DNA from: Heterobilharzia americana
Taxonomy: Eukaryota > Platyhelminthes > Trematoda > Strigeidida > Schistosomatidae
Assembly: GCA_944470555.2 (NCBI GenBank)
Contig: OX104131.1
Location: 17,228,515-17,292,514, forward strand
Direction of reading: 5' to 3'
Length of the DNA stretch: 64,000 nt
The translations under genes were made by a program, and so were the position numbers. The notes beneath the pieces were generated by a model. The model had not been told where the DNA came from. It was given only the letters and a program-made list of their open reading frames with translations, and did no database searches. Positions 1 through 11,870 of the stretch are shown in pieces; the first letter of the stretch is position 1, and the number at the start of each line of letters is the position of its first letter.

Positions 1-555
1 TTTCTCTAATAACTATTTTTCAAGAACATGGCAAACAGACGATAAATAAAAAAGAAGCGTAGTAACTTTTCCAATGCAACCGCTGCAATAAACTGACTAT
101 GTTTATTCTCGAATAGGTTTTCATCAAACCTTATCCATACATACTTAGAACTGTACAAAAGTAGTCACAGTCTAAACAGAGAAAAAGATGCCTATCAGTT
201 TTTATTCAACTTGCATATATATTTGATCATACAAACACCATAAATAGTTAACCATTTGCAAAGACCATACTTTTCACAATCATCTCTATAATCATTTGAT
301 GAGTCATGATAGACGTATACGTGTACAGCAAACAGTACACCAAAGCCGACAGTCTTTACAATCCTTCTGATGAAACATGTTACGCCATATAATATATACA
401 GTGTCATGTTTAAGTCCCATATGCTGCATAGCGGTAATACAATACAAAAGTGCAATCAATAAGCTGGCCAACTACACATAAAATAAGGACGGTATATGAA
501 TATGAAACCTCAGTGAACTAAAACTGAAACTCTTTCTCACTCTCAACGAACCATA
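1..555. other. No recognisable feature
   Basis: AT-rich sequence with only short random open frames on both strands. Confidence 0.6.
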
Positions 556-680
556 CCTATCGTGTAAGAGTTAATGATACTACCCGACTGCAGAAACCTC
601 AATAGTTGGGAAGGGCTCGAACCCATGACTTACTGGTTGGAAGTCAACTGTGTAAATACCAATGAGTCACAACCTAGGTG
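556..680 (-). repeat. tRNA-derived SINE fragment
   Basis: On the minus strand a tRNA-like head is visible. Box A resembles GTGACTCATTGGTATT and box B is GGGTTCGAGCCC, followed by a body motif GGTAGTATCATTAACTC shared with the copies at 4262, 5912, 11742 and 56800. Confidence 0.6.
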
Positions 681-1420
681 AAGCAGGGATGTTATCAAAA
701 CATGGCTTGGAACTGAAGCCAGTGGATAGTATGCTGTGGTTTACTTGTGTTCTTTACACATGCGTTTTTCTATAAGACCTGTTTCTATAGTCCTGTCGCT
801 CCTCACCTTTTGCTTTCTATGGTTTAGGATTTTGTATATATCCGGAATGGACGTTGAGCCACAGTTTATATCCCACATGTAATTTTTCGACGGTTAGCTC
901 TTAGCCCCATGCATGGACATACAGTCGATACTATACGCATTTCACACTAAATCCATGAGATAACAATTCAAAGTTTACAGATCATCCAGCTTGTAACTGT
1001 AACTGCTATATAATAATCCTACTAATTATGAAACGCTTAGTATCGATCATAGCAACTAGCAGTGTTCACAAGTGCAAAATTAAAACGTAAGGTATAACAT
1101 TTGTTGAATATATTATCACACGACACGGTTGTCAAAGTGATTAACATACAATAATCTATATCGGAAAACGCGGATGAGAGAATTAATATTGCGATAATTA
1201 ACCATAACACTAAATATATATACACATCTCTTACGATAGACTTGCGTCATAAACTTTATGCAAGTGAGAACAAGGCATTAAATCACAATCTGGTAACATA
1301 GATACAAGCATGACCAACAAGAATTTTATCAAATTCCTGTGTACTTTATAGATGATGACCTTGAAAGAGTACTAGTTTATCATTAAAATGTTTAAATTTA
1401 AACCTGGTGATTAATTATAA
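681..1420. other. No recognisable feature
   Basis: AT-rich intergenic DNA; no motif, splice-flanked exon or transposon frame was found. Confidence 0.5.
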
Positions 1421-1570
1421 CCTTTGAGTGGGCTCCTTGGTCAAAGCACTTGAATTATAACGGATGGGTTACGGTTTTAAACCCCGATCTGCCTACCAAG
1501 GTTTGGGCAGCCACCTAGTATCCTTAACGATCACATAGTAGTAGTTGCATACTGCATGAAAATGCAGATG
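1421..1570 (+). repeat. tRNA-derived SINE fragment
   Basis: Box A region GGGCTCCTTGGTCAAAG and degenerate box B GGTTTTAAACCCC are followed by the body CCAAGGTTTGGGCAGCCACCTAGTATCC, shared with the copy at 8945. Confidence 0.55.
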
Positions 1571-1639
1571 GTTGCTCAGTTCCCTTCGACTTCAGTTGTC
1601 TATGTGCGTTATCATTCTACATACAGACGTAAAGACAAG

Positions 1640-2170
1640 TTAAATCTAAGTAGGAGGATCAATTTACAAATTTCACGGTTCACGTTGAAATTTCTCTTAA
1701 TTGAGTAGTTTTCCAAATGACTAACTGTGGCGTCAACAACATTTCCATTGAAAATCATCCAGACAACATCATCTCTGACATGAAAGTGTCATGAACTGTC
1801 AATATACACTTGTGAACAACACGAGTTGTTACGAGCCACTCACAATGATCTGTAAATTTCGGTTATCTGGGGCCTAGCTCACCAACTGTGCATCCGGACA
1901 AATTCAGCACACAGCTGAATCGTTCAGAGCAACTGATTCTGGTTAGGTGACTTAGATGGGCTTAAATAGGATGATCAACTTACTAATTACATAGTTCCCA
2001 TTGAAATTTCTCCCCAAATGAGTAGCTTTTCAACTATTCAACTGTCATGGTATTTAGATCACTCTGACCTGGTTAGCGAAATCTACAGATTAACCTGATT
2101 GGTTTCGAACTACTCATTTTATTCAGTAGTATATTTTGCAAGCTAAATCCACTGTAGTATCACTGCAGAC
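1640..2170 (+). repeat. Unclassified repeat with internal direct repeats
   Basis: A unit of about 100 bases (GGATGATCAACTTACTAATT, then CATTGAAATTTCTC, then TGAGTAGTTTTCAA) occurs at 1650-1760 and again at 1965-2060. The block recurs on the minus strand at 13420..13935. It has no coding capacity. An LTR or a fold-back element are both possible. Confidence 0.5.
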
Positions 2171-2580
2171 AAGCCGCTTTGAATCGTTTCCCCGTAAGAA
2201 AAACAGTAATACGGAACATTAATGGTAATGACAGCGAAAAAAGATAGAATAGGAAAATATTTACGAACAGGAGTGGATCGGTAATAATTTCCCCTTATGC
2301 ATGAAACATACGGGTCAAAGTTGTAAAAAAAAATATTGCATCATTATACTATTGAGATATGTTTGGTAATCTTATTCCTATTTCATCGTCTGCTTGATAA
2401 CTCTATGAACTGTACCAGTTTCTTTAGAGCTTAAATCTTCATTCTTTTTCGGCAATATGAAATTACGATAGCCAGCGATGTGAGTTCAATTCTGTCCAGC
2501 TGTCTTAACATAAGCATAATCATACTTTAGGACTTAAAAATCATACCAGCACCAGGTTTATAATGAAATTCCGTAATATC
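2171..2580. other. No recognisable feature
   Basis: AT-rich spacer with no gene or repeat that I can name. Confidence 0.5.
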
Positions 2581-2639
2581 GTTGCCTATTCACATGGTCA
2601 CATTTGTTTGTAAAATCAAGACAGTTCTGAAGGTGCATG

Positions 2640-3140
2640 GTAGTAATGCAAACTTATTACCACCAGGTGGAAAACTTTTCCATCTAGAATATACGAACGA
2701 CATCGTTTTTACTGTGAAAAAAAAAAACATAGAAGCAACTTGTATCGCACTCTGTCAGTTAGCGATCAGTATCCGTAGATATGGTGTATGCTTCGCACCA
2801 TCAAAATGCAAAATTATTCTAAAGGACTAGCAGTAGACTGTAACTGTACTCACCGTTCATGGTAAAAACTGGAAATTGTCAGATAGTTTGTGCACTTGGG
2901 TAGTTGTGTGAGAGCTGGTAGATGTGTCATTGATCAAATTCCCAACCGTACACATAAAACTACAGCGCCATACACCAATGAGTCACTTTTGCCGCATCGT
3001 GATTACAGCCTGGTTGTTAGAGGTTACGCGTTCATCGCTCCGGTACGGTCAGTTGTGCTCTATACTTGTGAAACCTGACCTCTCTGAGACGAGAATGTTC
3101 AACAACACTGTCTCACTAATATCATCTCTAAAGGATTGAC
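2640..3140 (+). pseudogene. RTE reverse transcriptase remnant
   Basis: In one frame HLEYTNDIVF aligns with the RT catalytic block LEYADDIVLL (both aspartates hit: YADD became YTND), followed by GVCFAPSKCKIILKD. After a gap and frame changes, PVRSVVLYTCET matches the C-terminal AVRSVLLYGCETWPL block. Both the upstream EN domain and the 3' UTR are missing. Confidence 0.65.
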
Positions 3141-4261
3141 CGCCTCTTGCGGAATCACAAAGTGTAACGTGCAACGGTAAGTCTCTAGACTTGGAGACTA
3201 TCATTTACTAAGTGAATTCATCTTGAAGCCCTGGCTAGGGGTGGCCTGAATATGTATTAAGAGTGCCCTATTTTCCAGTCCTGAGACTGATTGGGAAAAG
3301 CGGAAAGATGATCGGTAAACGAAGTGGCGTCTTGGGGTTAGTAGTTGTGTTGGATTAGCATTTTTTAATGAGTCAAGACTTTATGAGTCGGGTCAGAGAA
3401 ATAATGCGACTCAGCTACTTGAAATGATAGTAGACACGACTCAGAATTGAAACCAGTGGTGATCATACTGCAGTCTTCTTGCTTCTTTGTATGTATGCTT
3501 AAGAGTGCTTCACCAATAACTCACCTACGCTTTTTTTCCCCGTTCTTCTACCCTTTTACGTGTCTTCTTAGTGCTGCTATATAAGTTTGTATGACACATT
3601 TCTTGCTATCCAGTAGGTTTGTGTCCAAAGTAAATAGTAATCTCTATGATGCTATTGATTTATCCTACGCCCTTAATAATGCTATCCATTTCACTTTTAG
3701 CCACAAATCTCTATGACTGTACTGTGATTATGGTACGTACGCTTTTTTGTCGAAGTAAACTAATGAAATGAGATACACTAGCTTTTCTTTGGTTTACATT
3801 GAGTGAATATTGAGACAAAGCTGTCACTTATTCATTGTACAACTAGATTTCACATCGAGATTCCTTGTATTGATGTATGGTACAGAACTGATGTCGTAAA
3901 CCTCTGAGCTCCTCAATGTAGGTAGAGCGGTTTGAGCTATTTGACGATTAAGAATAAATTAACCAGAAAAGCGTATAATTAATTTAGAATGACTCATTGT
4001 AATAATTCTGTTTATATGAATCATTCAGCAAGTGAGAAAAACGAAAAAAAACATATATAATTAACAAGGCGTTTGATAATACTGCATAAAAGTTGAACTT
4101 TGAGCACCTTGCATCGGCACATCATATATTCAAAAGTCACAAGGAAAAAACCGGATAAGAAAATAATATGATCAATAGTCATAGAAAGCCATACAACAAA
4201 AAGACAACTTTGACCAGATTGGAACACAATGAACCGCATCTATTGTGAGTAAGGGCTAATG
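3141..4261. other. No recognisable feature
   Basis: A few pyrimidine-rich patches near 3520-3570 recall RTE 3' UTRs but are too weak to call. Confidence 0.4.
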
Positions 4262-4365
4262 AATACTGTCTAGTAACCCGAACCCCGTAGGTGGAGCGGG
4301 GTTCAAACCTATGACCCACTGATTGGAAATCAAACGCTTAGGCAGATAAGCGACAGCTCAACTTC
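4262..4365 (-). repeat. tRNA-derived SINE fragment
   Basis: The minus strand shows box B GGTTTGAACCCC and the body GGTTCGGGTTAC, with the usual CCAATCAGTGGGTCATAGG anticodon-arm region. Confidence 0.55.
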
Positions 4366-4731
4366 ATTCTTAGAGGTTAGACGACTCCTGATACTGCAAG
4401 GAAGTTGAAGGGCACTGTCAGTAATGTCAGGAAAATGTCGACTGTTGGGGGATTTTGACCGAGAGGCTTAATGGTAACTAACGCTCTCCATGTCCTCATT
4501 GCCAGAGATAAACCCAATTCCCCACAAACAACTTGTTAATTCAGTAGTACTGTTTTTAATTCAGAACAATCTACAGTTGACTGTAGATAGATACCTTGTC
4601 TCAAATAGGAAGGTGACACACTACCACTACACATCCATGCAGCAACAACGATGCAACCCAATACATGGACACGGATACATCAACTTTAATGTGGGGTATT
4701 GTTGTAGATATTAATTTCACTAGATGTATCA
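4366..4731. other. No recognisable feature
   Basis: Spacer sequence; a 74-codon + strand frame at 4490 has no recognisable homology. Confidence 0.45.
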
Positions 4732-5338
4732 GTATTATTTACTGCATTATGTTTCGGACACAATTTATTTCTCATGGTCATATCAAGGTAACTTCACAAC
4801 TTTGACATATGGTTTGTATAGTTCTTATTTTCTCTCATTCATCGTAATATAGGCAGTAGAATTTTGAAACAGGTGCTGAATAATTCCTATTGCACATACA
4901 TGATTCGATAAACAAAGATTCTAGGGCCAAATGTATAGGTAGAAGTAGTCGACTAGGGTCAAATAGAATAACAGAGTACAAAACTTGGCTAAATCAAGAT
5001 AAGTAGACCGTAATAAGATAAGAAATTTAAAGAAAAGCTCAGCCATGCATGCAGTTGCACATGCAATCACACAACAGGATGCGACAGGGATAATATTACA
5101 CAATAAGTAGAAAGAGATTGATAACTGAATCTTTGTTTATCGAATCAACATCGAATACATCCAATAGGAATAACTCAGCACCTGTTCCAGATATACAGAA
5201 AATTGTACTACCTATATCACAAAGGAGTAGAGACAATTAGAACTATATTACAAACCCTAACCCAAAGTTGTGAAATTACCTTGGTATTGACTATGGAGAA
5301 TAAATTGTGTCCGAAACGTTTAACCAGTAAATGATATT
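4732..5338. repeat. Fold-back repeat with arms of about 190-210 bases
   Basis: The arms are 4732..4921 and 5127..5338, inverted and diverged, with a 205-base spacer. Shared blocks include GATTCGATAAACAAAGATTC, AACAGGTGCTGA and TTTCGGACACAATTTATT. The last block matches the 3' region of the Penelope-like element at 25262..25375, so this is probably a derivative of that group's terminal repeat. Confidence 0.6.
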
Positions 5339-5540
5339 GCTTCAAACAAACTAAAATGAAACATTTAAACTTTGTGTAGAATACACAGAAACACCCTAAC
5401 AGTCAGTAAACATTAGAAACATGCTATCAATTTTCTTCTTTATGTCGAACAACTACCCGCCACTTATCGACTGTCGTAAAAAGTATGCAACAATACGATG
5501 ATGTTATAATCCTATTGGTACAAAATAATACGGATCTATT
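5339..5540. other. No recognisable feature
   Basis: Short AT-rich spacer. Confidence 0.4.
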
Positions 5541-6140
5541 CTATTATTTCGGTGATTCTCGTCAGCTGCTTACAGCCTAGAATACTTACAATAGTGAATT
5601 ACAACAAAATATAAATATACTTTAATTCAGTGAAATCAGCCAACTGGGGTGTACTGACTTTGTTCTACTGCATTTTTTTCGTTTACCACTAACTTACCTA
5701 CTTACTGACTTACGTAATTTCCTGTCGTAAACTGCACAGTATTCTTTTTTTTCTCTGCCGTCATCTGACTTTTACGAGAACTTTCGTTCAAATGAGACGC
5801 ATATTTATGACGTTTTGACTTTATTTCAATTTGGAAAGTTTCCCTACTCCGTGATGTCGTTGTCCCGTTTTGACTGATTTCAGTGAACTAAAGTGAAATC
5901 TACTCATCAGTCTAGAGTATATTCTTGCAATAGGCAATGAGCCACACCTGTTGTGAAAGGGTCAATAATGATACTAACTGGTTGCCCAAACCTTGGTAGG
6001 CGAAGTGGGTCTCGAACCTGAAACCCATTGGTTGAAAGCCGCCTTCCTAAACCAATGAGCCACAGTCCCACAACTGTTAATATTTTATTACAATTTGCTA
6101 TTGTGAGTATCCTGGCTTGACGAGAACCGCTGAAATAATA
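5541..6140. repeat. Inverted repeat pair flanking a SINE
   Basis: Arms 5541..5611 and 6081..6140 are inverted copies sharing TATTATTTC, TTCTCGTCA and CTTACAATAG; the left arm has an 8-base insertion. The 470 bases between them hold the SINE at 5912 and unassigned DNA. Confidence 0.5.
5912..6068 (-). repeat. tRNA-derived SINE, fairly complete
   Basis: The minus strand reads box A TGTGGCTCATTGGTTTAGG and box B GGTTCGAGACCC, then the body ACCAAGGTTTGGGCAACC, ending near TTGCCTATTGC. The layout matches the copy at 8945. Confidence 0.65.
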
Positions 6141-6555
6141 AAATGGATCCATATTACTCCGGTCTTATGTTTGTTCTAGTTCTTTTAAACTATCATCGGT
6201 ATTAGAGACGTATGCAGACATCCTACTACAAAATTACACGATGAATCATCTCCCACTAACCAACACACACATACACTGACTCGTCTAATATGTGGTACGC
6301 ATGATGACGAAGACAATGACGTTGATGTCAATGATCATAACAATATACTAGTTATTTGAGAGAAAAAAAGAGAGAAAAGTGAAATAATAAGGAAGTAGTA
6401 TGAATCATAATTAGCATTTTTAATTAAATAAAGCGGAATTAGTAACAAAATGAATAGTGCAGTCAAGATGAAGAAGATGGGAAAGTAGAAAAGCAGAAAA
6501 CAACAGTTAAGACAACGAAAATATTAGCCATAAAAACATATGCACATGTAGTAAT
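6141..6555. other. No recognisable feature
   Basis: Purine-rich around 6360-6500; nothing coding. Confidence 0.4.
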
Positions 6556-6559
6556 GACA

Positions 6560-6765
6560 TGAAAACTGTTCATCTCATGTAATACAACTCGGTAGCCCCC
6601 ACCTTCCTCTCTCCCTATCATAAACACATGATAGTGGGTGACGCTTGAAGGTAAAATGAAAATCTGATTCGCTGTAGGATTCGAACCAGCGGCCTCCGAA
6701 TTACTCGATCAGAACTCTGCCAACTGAACCACGAGACTCAGTTGCTGCTGACCAAATCTCAACAC
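6560..6765 (-). repeat. SINE with a different tRNA-like head
   Basis: The minus strand reads TCTCGTGGTTCAGTTGGCAG (box A) and GCTGGTTCGAATCC (box B). The spacing is right for a tRNA, but the acceptor ends do not pair and the anticodon loop would be 9 bases, so it is a SINE head and not a working tRNA gene. Confidence 0.5.
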
Positions 6766-6939
6766 ACGACCAAGTGCATCTATATAAGGTGTAACACAAC
6801 AGCCACTCACAAGTTCATATACTAAATTAGGAGCAATATCAATTTTTAGGACACTGAGTTAATGTTCAAACATGAATTTCAACCCTGATCTTTGACACCA
6901 AAATTGAAATTCGAATTCCCAAGTCAAATAATAACATCT

Positions 6940-7340
6940 ACACAGGTTAGGTTGTAAGAGAGATCATGGTTACCAGATTAATACGTGGCACCAATGCGTG
7001 AAGTCCCTGAATGTTGGTATGAGCCATTTATAGAGGTGTAGACTACCTGGCTGAAGTCTCCAAGATGATAGGAATCAGTAGTTGAGGGACTCTAAGTCGT
7101 ATGACTGAGAATCGGTTACAATACCATACATGTATTCACTCTTTGACGTCTTCTGAAGCTGGAATATTTACACTAACCTTTATTTTCATATTACTCATTC
7201 TCTCATACACCTAATTTAGTATCAGACTTTTCCCATCTACCTGTTCTTTGTATACTACTGTGAAGTGTAGAAACTTGAAGCGATGCACTTATGTCCAAGG
7301 ATCTACGATTATTTTGTCTGTTCGTCTTTTTACACAGAGC
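6940..7340 (+). mobile_element. RTE-B 3' end fragment
   Basis: It starts in the C-terminal tail of the ORF (ACGTGGCACCAATGCGTGAAG) and runs through the RTE-B 3' UTR, including TGTATTCACTCTTTGACGTC and AACTTGAAGCGATGCACTTA. The same order of blocks occurs at 18165-18600 and 34810-35200. Confidence 0.7.
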
Positions 7341-7985
7341 AGACAGATATAAGTGAACTGGAAGCTATTCTCAGCAATCTTAACTGATAATTACCAGAAG
7401 TTTGATCCATTAGTAATTTTATTCTATTTATTTAATCTTTCCCAGTACATATTGTTACTTATTAGGCTGGCTACATGTATAAAGCAACCATAGTTCGCGT
7501 AAGCTTATTGACACTCTCTACAGGTCTAGCTAATCCAAAGTAGATGTAACAGGAATTTGAACGTTGAAGCTATCTGACTGAAATTCGATTACAACTTAGT
7601 TCCTTGACTAGTTTTTCTGTTCAGTAATTATTTAAACATTAGTTCACAATAAGGAATAAACCGAACGTGCATTACTGCTTTTTCACTTACTAATAAGCAA
7701 TCAAGACGCACAATTATCACTTTGATGGTTCTAAACACGTTAGGTTTTATGATGCAGACGGTCTGATTCTATGTAGTGTAGTAAATAAAAAAAGTAGATA
7801 AAGCACGGTACAACCTACTGACCACGTTAATGAGTGTGAGAATATCACCTATTATTCCGAAGGCTAAATGATACCACACCGGCTATTCAAACAGCTGTAA
7901 TAATGACTATTATTTCTTTGCTTCTGTTGTTGAGAAAAATTAAGTTGGATCCACTGTCAGCAGGCGCGAAAACATTACAGTAAAT
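7341..7985. other. No recognisable feature
   Basis: AT-rich spacer without identifiable frames or repeats. Confidence 0.45.
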
Positions 7986-7989
7986 GCAT

Positions 7990-8060
7990 TCAACATTACT
8001 TCACTCCACTGGCGTGCTACTGTTCCACTAGGAACCCAAGGGAAAAACAATAACAAGCTG
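7990..8060 (+). mobile_element. RTE-C 3' terminal fragment
   Basis: GTGCTACTGTTCCACTAGGA and the following ACCCAAGGG match, in inverse orientation, the 3' UTR of the RTE-C copy near 12160-12200. Confidence 0.5.
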
Positions 8061-8445
8061 TTGATAGAAAAATGACTATAATTTCTTTTTGGTATGACAC
8101 ACGACATTGTTTCGCTATCTATTGGTATGGCTGCCTATCAGGTTGTCTTCAAAGTAACTTAAACCAATCAGAAGTGTAATAGACAAATACAAGGTTAGAG
8201 GTCAGTCATAAAAACGGCTAACAAGAAAGGAAAAGAAACTACTAATCGCACACCACTTAATCAGGGCAGGCTACCGAATCACTCGCGAAGAAATCCTGAT
8301 AACTCACACTGATATTGAAGTTAGTATCGATGATGTTCAACTCTGAGAACGTAACACAACCAAGATGACAGTGTAATTATAATGAATGATTCATTTTGAA
8401 GGTTTATGAGGACTCATTGATTTCTAAATTGAATTACTATCCACA
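8061..8445. other. No recognisable feature
   Basis: Spacer with no assignable sequence. Confidence 0.4.
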
Positions 8446-8449
8446 GACA

Positions 8450-8780
8450 TGCTTGGGGATGAGATTTCCAGAATTTTTAATGAAAAGTCATGAACTGTGG
8501 GGTAAATCAAGTCGGGTGTGAGGGCAAACACTCGACGATAGCACTTGATGATAGTCGCGCTAAATTGCGAATCGACAGAAGTATGAAAATGTGGACTATT
8601 CGATTCCGATCCGATTGACTAGATGCCAAACATGATAGCCGCAAGATGTGAAAGTTGTAGGTGCGCACTGGTAAGGAGTCGCGTGCTAGGATGAAACAGA
8701 TGTATAGTACTCCTAGATTTCCGATGGTTCTCCAATTGATTTCAGCCCGTGGTGACTACCATTTTGGAAACAATGAATAA
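8450..8780 (+). repeat. HH-2 element, degraded hammerhead
   Basis: It shares GTCATGAACTG, GACAGAAGTATG and the downstream hammerhead region with the copy at 63215. The core at about 8666-8712 keeps GGAGTC, GCTAGGAT and GAAACAG, but CTGA is changed to GGTAA, so the ribozyme should be inactive. Confidence 0.55.
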
Positions 8781-8944
8781 TTACTGACAATGGATATAAG
8801 CGAATAACAGCGACTCAAGTACTGAATTCCCTTCAACATATATCCAAGTAATCAAAAGCGATGAATAAACATGTACATCAGCAAAGGATAGCCGAAGATA
8901 TGTTTAATATTACTTTGCCGAAGTATATATATATATTAGGATAC

Positions 8945-9115
8945 TAGTTATGGCTTACTGGTTTGGCGAGATGACTTCCAACCAATCGGTCACGGGTTCA
9001 AACAACGCTCCATTTACCCAGGTTTGGGCAGCCAGGTAATATCATCAGTACCCCTCACACAATAGGTGTGGTTTTTGTTGCCTATTGCTGAATGCATTTC
9101 ATTCCTATCTATTCC
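8945..9115 (+). repeat. tRNA-derived SINE
   Basis: Box A TGGCTTACTGGTTTGG and box B GGGTTCAAACAA precede the body CCAGGTTTGGGCAGCC. The 3' part ends near TTGCCTATTGCTGAATGC, as in the copies at 5912 and 58610. Confidence 0.65.
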
Positions 9116-10032
9116 ATCCTAGACAACCTTACAGTAACAGTACAATTTTGATTAATTTTCTCTTTGCTCCCTAGATTTTATTTCCAGTATTTTAAAACAC
9201 ACTTCATTGTGAGTGGATGGATATTGTACCTAATATCACCCCATTTATACAAACGTAAGTAGCATATATATAGGATGGTGGATTATAAAACTATAATAAA
9301 ATAATTTTAAAAAATCATTCATAACTAGCCAGTAAAGAGGTTAAAAATAAAACTAATAACAGAGAGGAAAACCAATGTGGGCAATAGTCTGAGATGCCAA
9401 ACAATTTGTAGACGGAAAAAGGTGAAAAATTTGAATAGATGTTTAACTACTTTTTCTGAAAGTAAAAAAAAGAACAACAAGAAAGGAGATAGATGGAAGT
9501 GTACAGTCCCCAACAGCAGTATATTTACATATACACACGCATCTCACTGATGACTTTCATCTGGAATTACACAGAAGAAAAGTAGGTGTGATTTTGTCTG
9601 ATCTAACATAATGAGAAGAGATAATATGAAGGATTCTTTTTTTTTTAAAAAAGGAAGAGGAAATTAGTTGTTAAAGAAGAGAAGAAAAATTTAAAGTATC
9701 TGATTGAAGCCTGTCAACGCACACACAAACACACAGGTAGAGAGACAAAAAAAACCAGAGAAACCATACCTACTTAGAAACTACTTTTCTCTTCTCTATG
9801 AATACCATGTTCATGAATATTTATTTCATTACTAATAGTAGGAGATTGTTAATGTACAAACATGAAAAGTCAGTCATTTTTTTCTAGTCACTTCAGGTGT
9901 CAATAACTAATACGACCTGTTTTAACAAATTAAAGACATAATTCACAATCACACAAACTAGTAAGAAGTGTAGTAGAGACGGTATATTAGTCATAATCTT
10001 TATCACAGCACACCTGCCAAGTCATCACGTCC

Positions 10033-10034
<2 letters not shown>
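9116..10034. other. No recognisable feature
   Basis: AT-rich sequence with homopurine patches at 9470-9500 and 9640-9690; no gene or named repeat. Confidence 0.45.

Positions 10035-10079
<45 letters not shown>
10035..10079. repeat. Compound microsatellite (CATA)n(CA)n
   Basis: Seven or so CATA units run directly into about nine AC units. Confidence 0.9.
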
Positions 10080-10084
10080 GTCCA

Positions 10085-10276
10085 TCATTTAAGGCTAAGA
10101 TATATCACACACGAAGAATACATTACAATTATTATCAATTCGAGTTGGGGTATTAGCCACATATGTACGAGAGTTAGTGATAGCATAACCCTGATTACCC
10201 AACCGCCAATGAATAAACAGGAGTTTGAATCTGTGTCGCCACAGCCGTAAACCAAATGTTTCAGCCAATACATCAC
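10085..10276 (-). repeat. tRNA-derived SINE
   Basis: The minus strand reads TGTATTGGCTGAAACATTTGG and a degenerate box B CAGATTCAAACTCC, followed by GGTTGGGTAATCAGGGTTATG. It has the common SINE body but a strongly diverged head. Confidence 0.45.
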
Positions 10277-10995
10277 ATAAAGTAATTAGAAAACTGCTTT
10301 CTTCTGAACGAAGAGTGAATTGGACGTAAACTTTTACAGCAAATATATCTCCTAGAAATCAAATAAACAAGTATATATTTATGCATTTTATCCAGAGGTG
10401 ACAGAGAAAACCAACAACTCCACTCTTGGAGTCATCTCCGAACATCTGCCTACTTCTGGTAATGCATTCAAAATAATTTACCTCTACAATTCCAAAAGCC
10501 TTCCCCACTGCATTATCTATACATAGCCAAACCAGTCGTAATTCATAACCTTAAACCTGGTCTTTGCGTTCAAAAATATTATGTACATTCAAAATGGCTG
10601 GAGTAGTAAGTTTCTATTGTCTTTAGAAACTTTGTATTCTACTCGTAAACACTGTAGTAATTATATGTCCCGATTGTTTAACAACAATTATTTTTCTCAA
10701 ATGTCTTTAAATACGGTTGTAGTTTCATTAAATGAAATACTCTATCAGAAAATTTTCTTCGCTATTACATCTTTGTTTAATGACTTGAACCTATGTTCTC
10801 TACTCTTACACATATAGTATGACTGTGTTACGTCTGAAAGTCAAAGTGACCAATCATTTAATCCTTAGATAACAGGACAGATTGGGTGAGTAACAGAGCG
10901 TGGACATTCTGTCTCAGGAAACGAAAATCAGTCCATGTACACCTGTGGACAAAAAAGTAATCGAAATCAACTCAGCAACGTAGCAAACTGTCGTG
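10277..10995. other. No recognisable feature
   Basis: A 78-codon + strand frame at 10581 has no homology that I can see. Confidence 0.4.
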
Positions 10996-10999
10996 CGAT

Positions 11000-11735
11000 A
11001 GACAATGAGCTACCCATCCATCCACTCAAGTCAATACAGGACCAGGAATTACTGAGTAACAGTCCAAGTCGCCACACCGCGTATCAGTATATCAATTAAA
11101 AAAAACAGTGAAGTGGAAGATGAAGAAAAGAAAATTCAGTCAAAAGAAATACAAAGTAAGAAGAGAGAGAAAAGAAGAATCATTCAGTATAGCGTCATTA
11201 AGATGAGGATAATGTGTGTATACATCTGCGCCAGTGACTTCGGTTCTGAGCCATGCCATCACCTAAAGTCTCCAACCACTGGTTCCTTTTGTCCCGCGGA
11301 CCCCAACCACCTAGTCTACATCGCCGTGGATGAATCAAACCAACAGTCAGAGACTTCATACATTGATGCTATGTTTTAGTCTGGTCACCTCAGGCCTTTT
11401 TCCAGAGTGGACCTACTTCGACCAACATTGTGTGACGAGGCGGACAACGACTACGTCTACGTAACATATGTCGAAGCCAAGCATCTCAGTCGATGAAGGT
11501 TCACAAAGGTGTGTCAACTAACTTACCTCTTCTCCCTAAAACTCTACAGTTGACTTCTGTGTTACTCAGGTGGTGACACGACGGAATATGGTGTATACTA
11601 CGAAGGCGACGGTGGTCAAACACCTGAAACCTTCTCGTATCTTCTACCCTCAATGGCCACGTTTCACAGACATTGAGTAGAATAGAGCGGACTGCTGTGC
11701 AGTACACGCGACCTTGATAGACAAACGGATATCAC
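11000..11735 (-). mobile_element. RTE-A 3' end (RT C-terminus plus 3' UTR)
   Basis: Reading from 11735 down, the frame gives YCTAVRSILLNVCETWPLRVE and FDHRRLRSI, then the C-terminal tail. The 3' UTR contains the block ATTTCTTTTGACTGAATTTTC and ends in the family 3' motif (here TTACTCAGTAATTCCTGGTC). The 3' UTR is very close to that at 38165..38345, suggesting a recent burst. Confidence 0.75.
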
Positions 11736-11741
11736 GGCGGT

Positions 11742-11870
11742 GCGACAATGAGCTACACTTATTGTGCAAGTGTTAATGATACCATCTGGCTGTGCGAACC
11801 TCGGTAGGTGGAGAGGTGCTCAAACCCGTGACGCACTGTTTGAAAATCAGCTCCCTAGACTAATACCAGG
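11742..11870 (-). repeat. tRNA-derived SINE fragment
   Basis: Box B GGGTTTGAGCACC and the body ACCGAGGTTCGCACAGCC are on the minus strand, ending near TGTAGCTCATTGTC. Confidence 0.55.

Noticed and set aside
6660..6745. Possible tRNA gene on the minus strand
   Set aside because: Box A and box B are good, but the acceptor stem does not pair, the T stem has two mismatches and the anticodon loop is 9 bases. It is a SINE head.
10035..10079. Tandem CATA/CA run considered as a CRISPR-like or satellite array
   Set aside because: It is a simple compound microsatellite with no spacers or longer unit.
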